From assembly GCF_003025555.1 (NCBI RefSeq), contig NZ_PYMH01000013.1, positions 1-64,000 on the forward strand: DNA of 64,000 nucleotides. The letters are read 5' to 3'. A model generated the notes under the pieces. It did no database searches and was not told the origin of the DNA. It saw only the letters and a program-made list of their open reading frames with translations. Every line of letters begins with the position of its first letter. Positions within the stretch are counted from its first letter, which is position 1. Source of the DNA: Photobacterium lutimaris (GTDB lineage Bacteria > Pseudomonadota > Gammaproteobacteria > Enterobacterales > Vibrionaceae). The position numbers were made by a program, and so were the translations under genes. This document shows positions 58,039 through 64,000 of the stretch, in pieces.

Positions 58039-58590
58039 TCATTGATTGTTGATGTTATGTTTTGCTAAAAGTTGTTCAGCTTCGACTCCGTAGTGATCAT
58101 CCCAAGTCCAGTTTCCGCCCATAAAATGTACTACAGTAATATCTTTACCTTCCACATTGATAGTAAACTCATCGAGTCTATTTGTTTGCTCCCAGTCTTT
58201 TTCAATGACTTCAAAGTATTGTTCATCATCATTACGGCTAACTTCGTACCATTCAGATAGTTCGGAATTAACCTTTTTCATTATTTCCTTGGCAACTGAT
58301 AATTCAAATACGGGTATTGCCCAGCCATTCCATCTTTTTTCCGCAATGGAATAACCCTCATAAACAAATTCTCCATCGAGACTAAAAACCCCTTTCTTAT
58401 ATTCAGTGGGCAGTGATTCGACTACTTCAAAAATTGATTCGTCGGTTGTTTTTATACGTCTGACAAATCCACCACCAACCGGATGAATTGTTAATTCTTG
58501 GCTATCGTTAATATTTACTTTGTAATACTGATTATTACCGGAGATGCGTACAAAGTGGCCTTTTGCCGCAGCTTCAATTAGCTTTTTCAT
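58039..58590 (-). CDS. hypothetical protein, 183 aa
   Basis: No family recognised. Beta-rich acidic protein (HPVGGGFVRRIKTTDESIFE; GGNWTWDDHYGVEAEQLL), beginning MKKLIEAAAKGHFVRISGNN. GAGGT precedes the ATG. It is separated from its neighbours by 36 and 105 bp. Composition and codon use match the operon. Confidence 0.65.
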   Translation of the reverse strand: MKKLIEAAAKGHFVRISGNNQYYKVNINDSQELTIHPVGGGFVRRIKTTDESIFEVVESLPTEYKKGVFSLDGEFVYEGYSIAEKRWNGWAIPVFELSVAKEIMKKVNSELSEWYEVSRNDDEQYFEVIEKDWEQTNRLDEFTINVEGKDITVVHFMGGNWTWDDHYGVEAEQLLAKHNINNQ

Positions 58591-58695
58591 GTTAACCTCA
58601 ATTACAGTCGTGGAAGTGGTAAGTGCGTATTAGTAGGTTAACTTAATCTGGAGATTTGCAAGACGTTGTAGGTAAGAGGTAGAAGGTTTAGCGGA

Positions 58696-59070
58696 TTACC
58701 CCACAGCAATTCTAACAAAGTTTGCAACCGCTACCCATAATGTTACGCAGAACGCGATTACCATCATGATATTTATAGCCGCTTCATTTCCAACTATACC
58801 AGCTAAAGCCTTCCTTATAAGCAATGCAGGCAAGGAGGCTATAAAAAGAAGCTTTTTAGGCTGGCTTATTTCCGAGAATTTGAGTCCATTGGTATGCAGC
58901 GAAACTGCATAGCTGAATGAACAGTAAAGGTAGGCCACTGATAGAGCCATAATTATGTTAATCATATGTTTACCAAAATCCAAAACACCCCCCATTCGTT
59001 TAGTTTTCTGCGCTGTTCTGTTCTTGGGGATCACTGAACCAAACAGTTGTGGCTGGTAAAAAATTGCCAA
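58696..59070 (-). CDS. membrane protein, up to 124 aa (start uncertain)
   Basis: Three likely membrane segments (IIMALSVAYLYCSFSYAV; LLFIASLPALLI; INIMMVIAFCVTLWVAVANF). The full frame opens at a TTG (59070); internal ATG codons at 58995 and 58965 would shorten it, the last keeping all membrane segments. It follows the 110-aa zinc-binding protein by 22 bp. No family recognised. Confidence 0.55.
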   Translation of the reverse strand: MAIFYQPQLFGSVIPKNRTAQKTKRMGGVLDFGKHMINIIMALSVAYLYCSFSYAVSLHTNGLKFSEISQPKKLLFIASLPALLIRKALAGIVGNEAAINIMMVIAFCVTLWVAVANFVRIAVG

Positions 59071-59092
59071 ATTCCAATGTTAGTAAGTTACT

Positions 59093-59425
59093 TTAGTCTC
59101 GCGTATCGCTCAAACGAGCATCATTGTTAGTGATTAACTTAATAGCGCAACTTGAGCAAATTAAGTCCCTGACACTGCCTGCTATCCCATCCGACCTAAT
59201 CTTCTCGTTTAACTCTTCTTGGCTGGGAAGTTCATTTACTAGGCACTTTGGAATTGTGACGCAGCTGCTCTCGTGACCACCAAATTCATGCCCACAAACG
59301 GGACAAGGCATCCAAAACCAACCACCAGACGTTGCCCAGAAGCGCCTTAATGATATAGGGAGCCACTTTATTCCAAAGGCGTCCAATTTCATTTTGGTTG
59401 TGATTATGAAGCCCATATTGTTCAT
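59093..59425 (-). CDS. 110-aa zinc-binding protein
   Basis: Contains CPVCGHEFGGHESSC and CSSCAIKL, two CxxC pairs that fit a zinc ribbon, in a basic N-terminal context (TTKMKLDAFGIKWLPISLRR). TAGGAAA lies four bases before the ATG, the recurrent ribosome site of this operon. Family unknown; nucleic-acid binding is plausible. Confidence 0.65.
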   Translation of the reverse strand: MNNMGFIITTKMKLDAFGIKWLPISLRRFWATSGGWFWMPCPVCGHEFGGHESSCVTIPKCLVNELPSQEELNEKIRSDGIAGSVRDLICSSCAIKLITNNDARLSDTRD

Positions 59426-59427
59426 AA

Positions 59428-59505
59428 TTTCCTACCTATAATTTTAAATATATGTTACTGCCTAAGTCAAAGTCATTACTCCGGTACTATCTTTAGTCAT
59501 CAATC
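59428..59505. repeat. diverged direct repeat, copy 1 of 2
   Basis: About 70 bp (CCTACCTATAATTT..., AAGTCAAAGTCATTACTCCG...) at ~80% identity to 62184-62255. In both places it precedes a gene and overlaps the end of the next, evidence of segment duplication in the operon. Confidence 0.7.
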
Positions 59506-59644
59506 GCAGGATCTGCACTTTTGATATCATCGGTATTTGCCGTGACTCTCCAGCCTTCATCAATGACCATAAAAGGTTTGCCTGCTTTTTTTTGCCCTTG
59601 AAAAACTTGCCGCGAGGGAGCGTTTCATACTCCAGACAGTCCAT
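59493..59644 (-). pseudogene. frameshifted 50-codon paralogue of the 69-aa gene at 62602
   Basis: ATG at 59644 opens MDCLEYETLPRGKFFKGKK, then an A8 run (59586-59593) interrupts the frame. Reading one A twice (-1) continues AGKPFMVIDEGWRVTANTDD then IKSADPAIDD, homologous to DEAWTVTTNTDDIKKVEPAI in 62602-62811. Without the shift the frame gives an unrelated 60-aa end (to 59462). It is a frameshifted gene, a sequence-error site or a programmed slip at A8. Confidence 0.65.
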
Positions 59645-59688
59645 ATTTAGGATTGTTCATTGATAAATGATCTAATTTATTCATGCCC

Positions 59689-59868
59689 TCACTGCTTGGT
59701 TAACTTGCTTGCACAGCTTTCACACCATGTACCAAGGATTTTTACGCTAAGAGGCTGTACGCATGATTCACTTTCAATTTTTTCTTTATTTTTAGTTAGC
59801 GTGACCATCGTTTCACCAACCCAGAGATCGCGTTTACACTTATCGCACTGGCAAAAAATTTTACTCAT
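59689..59868 (-). CDS. 59-aa zinc-ribbon protein
   Basis: Begins MSKIFCQCDKCKRDLWVGET and ends TWCESCASKLTKQ: CxCxxC and CxxC pairs. The start at 59868 is supported by TAGGAAA four bases upstream; a longer frame to 59958 adds a Pro-rich extension with no ribosome site. It is probably a DNA- or protein-binding zinc protein. Family unknown. Confidence 0.65.
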   Translation of the reverse strand: MSKIFCQCDKCKRDLWVGETMVTLTKNKEKIESESCVQPLSVKILGTWCESCASKLTKQ

Positions 59869-59967
59869 ATTTTTCCTATTAGCCGGTGGCAACGCCGAAC
59901 CGGTCATTTTATTGTTCATCTGGCCCTGGCTAACTACTACTGGAGGACGCGCCATCACCCCAACTTT

Positions 59968-60147
59968 CTAAGCTTCGGTATACTCAGATTTAATCCGCTT
60001 TGCTATAGCTCTCAGCTCAAATTCAGCTTCGAATAGATAGTTGTTATCACGGCGATTGATAACCGGTGATCGTTCGACATTCCTATTTAAAATCTTCGCT
60101 GCACGTAAAAGTAACCACGCCTCATAGTGCTTTTTCAACCAGTTCAT
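59968..60147 (-). CDS. hypothetical protein, 59 aa
   Basis: Starts MNWLKKHYEAWLLLRAAKIL with an amphipathic N-terminal helix and a charged second half (RRDNNYLFEAEFELRAIAKR). GGAGGTG lies five bases before the ATG. The frame runs to 60183. Possibly membrane-associated. Family unknown. Confidence 0.6.
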   Translation of the reverse strand: MNWLKKHYEAWLLLRAAKILNRNVERSPVINRRDNNYLFEAEFELRAIAKRIKSEYTEA

Positions 60148-60192
60148 AACACCTCCCTTTACGGTGATGTCCACGGCCACCATCCCAGTTTC

Positions 60193-60522
60193 CTACTTTG
60201 GTTCTTTACTGAGGTTGAGTCCGTCAATGAAGCCGGACATAAGGGCTAGTGTCACGTCATCAAGGTCGCACTGTTCGACTGATAGTTGAATTACTGCCAC
60301 TTGTTCATCAAACAGCAAGCATGCTTCAGTTGCTCTGAAAGTACCGCATTGTTCAACGGTAACTGACGTTTGTTTAAGGACGCTCATTAGATCCTCACGG
60401 TCACACTTGGGCTCATAAGGAACTGTGTCCAATTTAGAACTAGCTAGATCGCAACCCATCAGCATTGTTAGCACTAAGATTCCGATAGTTACCTGTTGGT
60501 TAACAATTCTATTCCATGTCAT
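60193..60522 (-). CDS. small lipoprotein, 109 aa
   Basis: Signal sequence with lipobox LMGC (VTIGILVLTMLMGCDLASS), so it is anchored to a membrane. The mature part has four more Cys in a regular pattern (CDREDL, EQCGTF, EACLLF, EQCDLDD), likely two disulfides. ATGGGAAA lies five bases before ATG 60522, and the stop of the upstream gene is eleven bases away. Family unknown. Confidence 0.65.
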   Translation of the reverse strand: MTWNRIVNQQVTIGILVLTMLMGCDLASSKLDTVPYEPKCDREDLMSVLKQTSVTVEQCGTFRATEACLLFDEQVAVIQLSVEQCDLDDVTLALMSGFIDGLNLSKEPK

Positions 60523-60533
60523 GATGTTTCCCA

Positions 60534-60920
60534 TCACGCAGTGACTAGGGCGTGAGCCCCAAAATTATAGGCAGAAAGATTGTCAGCAAGCTCCGCATTA
60601 CGGGCTAAGAGCTCGACGCAATTCTTTTCCCAAAGCAAGATGAACCATGGGTCATCTTCTAACCCTTCAAGTTCGTCGCGTTTATCATCTAGCTCATAAA
60701 GACTCGATACCAAATGAGCGTTTTCAAACTTTCCACCACCAGTAACTACTCGCATTTCAAACGTGCACTCTTTGAGATTAAGGGCATTGTGATAAGCAAG
60801 AAATAAAAATAGTGCTTGATTGGAGTAGTCACCATCTGGGGATAACCCGTCTCCACCAGAACGCAGTAAAGCTACAGCTTCGTTTGTCTGTGGACAGTAC
60901 AAGTGATGTGTTGAACTCAT
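60534..60920 (-). CDS. hypothetical protein, 128 aa
   Basis: Acidic soluble protein, MSSTHHLYCPQTNEAVALLR, ending SAYNFGAHALVTA. The start at 60920 is preferred (AAGGAATCGAG upstream) to the longer frame at 60968. No family recognised. It lies between a 119-aa protein and a lipoprotein in a tight operon. Confidence 0.62.
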   Translation of the reverse strand: MSSTHHLYCPQTNEAVALLRSGGDGLSPDGDYSNQALFLFLAYHNALNLKECTFEMRVVTGGGKFENAHLVSSLYELDDKRDELEGLEDDPWFILLWEKNCVELLARNAELADNLSAYNFGAHALVTA

Positions 60921-60970
60921 ATTTTCTCGATTCCTTTTAGTTTCCAATATCGTTAATGGAGACTTCACCT

Positions 60971-61330
60971 TTACCCGAAGTAGTCAGTATACGCATCACA
61001 AATGCACAGCAAGTTATGCTCTATTTCATTAGGAAAAAACTCGAAGAGTTCACGCTGAGAGATGTCACCGCCGCTGTGTTGACGCTCAAAAATCTCGATA
61101 AAGTAAACGGGCGCGTCTTTGTAAAAATCTTTATCTAATCGAATTTGCAGATACTCGTTATGGTATAACTCACCGTCATCTCTAGTAGTGCAGAATAGAT
61201 TGTCGTTGTCATCATCTATTTCTAGAACAGCTATACTCTTATCCCGATCACTCAATATCTGCACCACGGCCAAAGTGATATCCATAGGAGAAATTCTATC
61301 TGAACCATGCTCTTGCAGAACTATTTCCAT
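60971..61330 (-). CDS. hypothetical protein, 119 aa
   Basis: Acidic, strand-rich protein (RISPMDITLAVVQILSDRDK; YLQIRLDKDFYKDAPVYFIE). TAGGAAA is seven bases before the ATG, and the stop of the ATPase gene is nine bases upstream, so they are co-translated. Family unknown. Confidence 0.62.
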   Translation of the reverse strand: MEIVLQEHGSDRISPMDITLAVVQILSDRDKSIAVLEIDDDNDNLFCTTRDDGELYHNEYLQIRLDKDFYKDAPVYFIEIFERQHSGGDISQRELFEFFPNEIEHNLLCICDAYTDYFG

Positions 61331-61339
61331 ATATGTTTC

Positions 61340-61819
61340 CTACAAGGCTCTAATGCCATTTCTATCCATTGATAACCATTTAAACTCAGGTTCTAAATCA
61401 ACATCCATCTTTGATTGAACCAAAGCAACCACAGTGCCACCTTGATCAAGGTGTTTATTGATCAATGGGTAACAATTGCAATCGGCAAAGCCTAGCTCAT
61501 CGATAACGATCGTGACTTTACCATCACCAAAGTAATCAGATATATCGGTGGGCTGTGAAGTCTTATCTCTCAAAGCGCATACATCAATGACGATGACATT
61601 AACACCATCATCTTTTAACACTTTGGCTAGTCCTGACTTTCCAGAACCCGATTGGCCTTCTATGCCAATGAAGCGCGGCTTCCCTGTGAGTACCAAGTCA
61701 CAGATAGTTGATGTAATCAGCTCTAAATGCCTAGTGAAGTCAACCTTGCGTTCACTTGGGTCATGCTTGAAAGCATGATAGATAACTTGTGTACCTTGTA
61801 TTGTAATTTCCCGTTCCAT
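61340..61819 (-). CDS. small P-loop ATPase
   Basis: 159 aa. Walker A FIGIEGQSGSGKSGLAKVL (residues ~50-68) and Walker B VTIVIDELGF (~105-114) mark a compact P-loop NTPase; the rest is one Rossmann-like core with no extra domain. LYTVIVLQKM-like helical end. It may be a small kinase or AAA-related ATPase working with its neighbours. The ribosome site TAGGAAA is five bases before the ATG. No further family assignment is possible by eye. Confidence 0.75.
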   Translation of the reverse strand: MEREITIQGTQVIYHAFKHDPSERKVDFTRHLELITSTICDLVLTGKPRFIGIEGQSGSGKSGLAKVLKDDGVNVIVIDVCALRDKTSQPTDISDYFGDGKVTIVIDELGFADCNCYPLINKHLDQGGTVVALVQSKMDVDLEPEFKWLSMDRNGIRAL

Positions 61820-61831
61820 ACGTTTCCTATT

Positions 61832-62137
61832 TTACTGATAATTGTGGTTATTCGCTAAGATGTCATCAATGGACATATCATCATTAAGCGCCTTTCGAAT
61901 GTGATACTTTTCGTTATCATCCAAACTCCGACCTATTCTTGACTCAAACTGCTGTACTTTGTTCAAGTAATCAATAGCTAAAATTTCGTCATCTAGAATT
62001 AACTCTTTAGAGAGACAACGAACTAATTCAACGGCCTCTCGACTTGCTTCTTTCGCTTGCATTCCGTTAGTCGTATAGCCTTGAATCGCAGCCAAGAGAC
62101 AAGACTTTTCAAATTCTCCAATTTCAATTTTTTCCAT
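61832..62137 (-). CDS. hypothetical protein, 101 aa
   Basis: Helical acidic protein, KIEIGEFEKSCLLAAIQGYT, ending DDMSIDDILANNHNYQ. TAGGAAA lies eight bases before the ATG, and it precedes the ATPase gene by 12 bp, so the two probably act together. Family unknown. Confidence 0.62.
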   Translation of the reverse strand: MEKIEIGEFEKSCLLAAIQGYTTNGMQAKEASREAVELVRCLSKELILDDEILAIDYLNKVQQFESRIGRSLDDNEKYHIRKALNDDMSIDDILANNHNYQ

Positions 62138-62183
62138 TCTAAATTTCCTATCACGATAGTTTTTAGAAAACTGTGAACGTTTC

Positions 62184-62255
62184 CTACCTAGAATTTAAAC
62201 TGTATGTTTCAGCCAAAGTCAAAGTCAATACTCCGGCACTATTTTTAGTCAGCAT
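62184..62255. repeat. diverged direct repeat, copy 2 of 2
   Basis: About 80% identical to 59428-59500, with CCTACCTAGAATTT, AAGTCAAAGTCAATACTCCG and TTTTTAGTCA blocks in the same order. Confidence 0.7.
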
Positions 62256-62605
62256 TCGTGCTCAAGTGTTTCACAATACTCAGGCAGGCCACATGCACCG
62301 AATTGAGTTGGTCTAGGGCGTACATGACCGTATCGCATTGTTCTCTTTTTCACAGGTGGGAATGATCTATTTACCATGTAATATAGCCGCATAAAGTAAT
62401 CATCTTGAGTGGCAAGATGCCCCACCAGGAGCTCCCACTCTTTATGCTTGCAGAGTTCAGTTTGGCTTACTAAAAATTCAAAATCCTCTCTATGTTCATC
62501 CAATCGTTTAGCGATGTTTTGAGAAAAATTGAGCTGATCATTTATTCCTGATTTTTTTACATACCCTAGTTTATTAAATAACCTATCAATCATATTTATA
62601 CTCAC
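62249..62605 (-). CDS. hypothetical protein, 118 aa
   Basis: Helical protein (MIDRLFNKLGYVKKSG; EDFEFLVSQTELCKHKEWEL) with a basic, Pro/Arg-rich C-terminus ending EYCETLEHEC. A GTG at 62605 overlaps the stop of the 69-aa gene (GTGA); ATG at 62593 is the alternative. Resembles small phage proteins of unknown role. Confidence 0.62.
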   Translation of the reverse strand: MSINMIDRLFNKLGYVKKSGINDQLNFSQNIAKRLDEHREDFEFLVSQTELCKHKEWELLVGHLATQDDYFMRLYYMVNRSFPPVKKRTMRYGHVRPRPTQFGACGLPEYCETLEHEC

Positions 62606-62811
62606 ACCTTGAGTTTAAATTTTGAATTGGCATTGGTAATAATGGCATCACCAATCGCAGGTTCTACTTTTTTGATATCATCGGTATTGGTCGTGACTGT
62701 CCAAGCTTCATCGTTCGGACTGCTTGATAAACTTTCTAAGGCAACTCGCACAGTTTGAGCTTCCGTCTGAGCTTGGCCATTAGTCGTAATTACTGCTTCT
62801 TTGTTCAACAT
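62602..62811 (-). CDS. hypothetical protein, 69 aa
   Basis: MLNKEAVITTNGQAQTEAQT leads into a strand-rich part with EAWTVTTNTDDIKKVEPAI. Part of this is repeated in the frameshifted ORF at 59493-59644, so it belongs to a small duplicated family inside this operon. A weak GGAAAAT precedes the ATG. Family unknown outside the window. Confidence 0.6.
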   Translation of the reverse strand: MLNKEAVITTNGQAQTEAQTVRVALESLSSSPNDEAWTVTTNTDDIKKVEPAIGDAIITNANSKFKLKV

Positions 62812-62846
62812 GAGTATTTTCCAATATTAAGAATGGTTAATCTGAT

Positions 62847-63563
62847 TCAAAAAAGACCATGTGGATAAGGTTTAATTCGAAGCTTGCCATTCAACTTGCA
62901 TATATCGAATCGCTCCATGCTTCGTATCAATGTGTCTAAGCTTTTTGCACCAAAGAAACTGGGACAGAAATTAGGTTCGGTTTTTCTTAGTCTTTTTTCT
63001 ATTAGTTCTAACTCAACCCAACTTGGTGTATTGCTTCTATTTATCTTTTGGTAGCTACTAAACACTTGCGTACATAGGGATTTCCTACGGCCAAAAATAT
63101 TAATCATTTTTTTTGATTTGAACGTCGATTTTTGTTTAGTAACATTGTAATAAAGGTTAAGTGTTTCTACATAGTGGGGCTTAGTGTGCGCTGAGCCAAC
63201 ACCGTATACATCGACACCAATGGCGCGAAGTTTTGTGGCTACGATTGAGAAGTCACTATCACTTGATACAATTATTATACATGGCACTTTCTCACTAAGA
63301 CCCAGTTCTAGGGCTTGTAATGACAGAGCTATATCTGCAGAGTTCTTTCCTTTATAAGTGCACTCAACATGTCTAACATTCTTATACCCGCCTTTTACAT
63401 CGGGTTTGTGTTTAGCATCACCGTAAGTGCTAACATTTATGTTATTGGAATGACAACAAGCGATTTCTATCGCTTGTTCGTACTCAATGCTGCTGATGTT
63501 TTCTATATCAACTAGTACAAATGCACAATCGTACATTGCCGATTTAGTCATCACAGGTGTCAT
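62847..63563 (-). CDS. NYN-domain protein with OST-HTH-like C-terminus
   Basis: 238 aa. Residues ~12-140 match the NYN (PIN-like) RNase fold: FVLVDIENIS, KGKNSADIALSLQALEL, and IVSSDSDFSIVATKLRAIGV, including the Asp residues expected to hold metal. Residues ~165-238 look like an OST-HTH/LOTUS-type winged helix (WVELELIEKRLRKTEPNFCP; TLIRSMERFDICKLNG), a combination known from LabA/DUF88-type proteins and their relatives. AAGGATA lies ten bases before the ATG. It heads the small-gene operon after one more gene. Confidence 0.8.
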   Translation of the reverse strand: MTPVMTKSAMYDCAFVLVDIENISSIEYEQAIEIACCHSNNINVSTYGDAKHKPDVKGGYKNVRHVECTYKGKNSADIALSLQALELGLSEKVPCIIIVSSDSDFSIVATKLRAIGVDVYGVGSAHTKPHYVETLNLYYNVTKQKSTFKSKKMINIFGRRKSLCTQVFSSYQKINRSNTPSWVELELIEKRLRKTEPNFCPSFFGAKSLDTLIRSMERFDICKLNGKLRIKPYPHGLF

Positions 63564-63625
63564 AGATTTTTTATCCTTCGATTCCTAAAAACTGCTCTAA
63601 AGTAACAACTGCTGATTGCCAATCT

Positions 63626-63910
63626 TTAGCCACGAATGCTTGCTCGTCCTTTTTCATAGTAATTTGCGTTTAATTGAGAGCCGAGCCCAATAAGTGGCAT
63701 CAATCCCTCAGCCAAATCAGCTTCTTTTCGGGCAATTTGTACATCAGTAACACTAGCTGACCACCAAAGTAGCTCACCGTCGCATTCTTGCGTTACGCAT
63801 GTTGCGCCTTGCGGCCAAAGAAAACCACCTGTCTTGATCATGTCTAAGAGTGTTAGGTCTATCGACGGAGCAAAGAGTGCTACATCGATGTTGATTTCTA
63901 TATCAGCCAT
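63626..63910 (-). CDS. hypothetical protein, 94 aa
   Basis: MADIEINIDVALFAPSIDLT start with GGGAAA five bases before the ATG; the longer frame to 63934 lacks support. A Trp-rich centre (FLWPQGATCVTQECDGELLWW) and an acidic helical end. No family recognised. The stretch to the window end (63911-64000) shows no gene. Confidence 0.6.
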   Translation of the reverse strand: MADIEINIDVALFAPSIDLTLLDMIKTGGFLWPQGATCVTQECDGELLWWSASVTDVQIARKEADLAEGLMPLIGLGSQLNANYYEKGRASIRG

Positions 63911-64000
63911 CAGTTTCCCACATTCAACTACCAACCAGATTCGTAAGCAAAAATTTTCTTTCTTACCACCAAGCTAGCGTTCTAATTCTGCCACGGTGCC

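Noticed and set aside
63940..64000. tRNA-Leu-like 5' half on the minus strand at the right edge (GTGGCAGAATTAG...CGCTAGCTT)
   Set aside because: The anticodon and T arms do not fold and no 3' acceptor match follows; read on the plus strand the T-loop pattern also fails at the closing pair.

Overview
The window looks like part of a large conjugative plasmid of a Vibrionaceae bacterium (Vibrio, Photobacterium or a relative). It is AT-leaning, gene-dense and has no rRNA, tRNA or housekeeping genes. Four things point to this host group: an initiator that resembles RctB, the chromosome-2 initiator of Vibrio; a second iteron origin with its own Rep_3-type initiator; a full-length TfoX-type competence regulator; and a conjugation machine of the MPF-G / PFGI-1 integrative-element class with a MobH (TraI) relaxase. 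No ParA, VirB4-type ATPase or complete pilin set is visible, so the element continues outside the window. Family assignments come from motifs I recognise; no database was searched.

Layout. 1-3.4 kb (minus strand): Bet/RecT annealing protein (its Ala/Glu/Lys repeat tail runs off the left edge), SSB, and a block of small membrane proteins. One of these ends in a tail that looks like the conserved C-terminal peptide of FtsZ. Several genes here share unusual 5' leaders. 3.7-7.2 kb: a tyrosine recombinase, a Tus-type replication-fork-arrest protein and two unknown genes. 7.4-12.5 kb: a complete PRTRC cassette (B, ThiF-like, ParB-like, E, C, F). 12.8-15.6 kb: an NAD-dependent DNA ligase and small membrane proteins. 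16.4-17.2 kb: a VRR-NUC nuclease and a decayed copy of part of it. 17.4-19 kb: origin 1, with eight 22-bp iterons, DnaA boxes and a Rep_3 initiator.

19.4-28 kb (minus strand): a periplasmic EEP-family nuclease, small proteins, three tandem TraG-N-like membrane proteins and a PFL_4711-type transfer protein. 28.2-31.5 kb: the RctB-like initiator and origin 2, with two arrays of GATC-containing iterons facing each other. 31.5-44 kb (minus strand): a lipoprotein, a Cas4-like nuclease divided over two overlapping genes, two proteins related to the helical insertion of TraD, the TraD coupling protein, and PFL_4695, transglycosylase, TIGR03759, coiled-coil, PilL-N and PFL_4669-type transfer proteins plus three small genes. 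44.4-46.7 kb: the MobH relaxase on the plus strand, with a 13-bp inverted repeat nearby that is an oriT candidate.

46.8-55.1 kb: tfoX, a possible ADP-ribosyltransferase-like protein and a run of large unrecognised genes. 55.2-57.1 kb: a KfrA-like coiled-coil DNA-binding protein with a zinc-ribbon protein and its own operator. 57.5-63.9 kb (minus strand): a long, tightly packed set of about 17 small genes, mostly unknown, including zinc-ribbon proteins, a P-loop ATPase, a lipoprotein, a NYN/OST-HTH-like RNase-type protein and a frameshifted paralogue.

How the parts fit. Two initiators plus Tus handle replication start and possibly stop. PRTRC and KfrA are probably maintenance modules. Bet, SSB, ligase, VRR-NUC and the Cas4-like pair form a DNA recombination and repair set. 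The transfer genes move the element, and TfoX could link it to host competence. The most unusual signals are the FtsZ-like tail, the duplicated structured leaders with compensatory base changes, a set of promoters that all have a 15-bp spacer, the divided Cas4-like active site and the TraG-N triplication.
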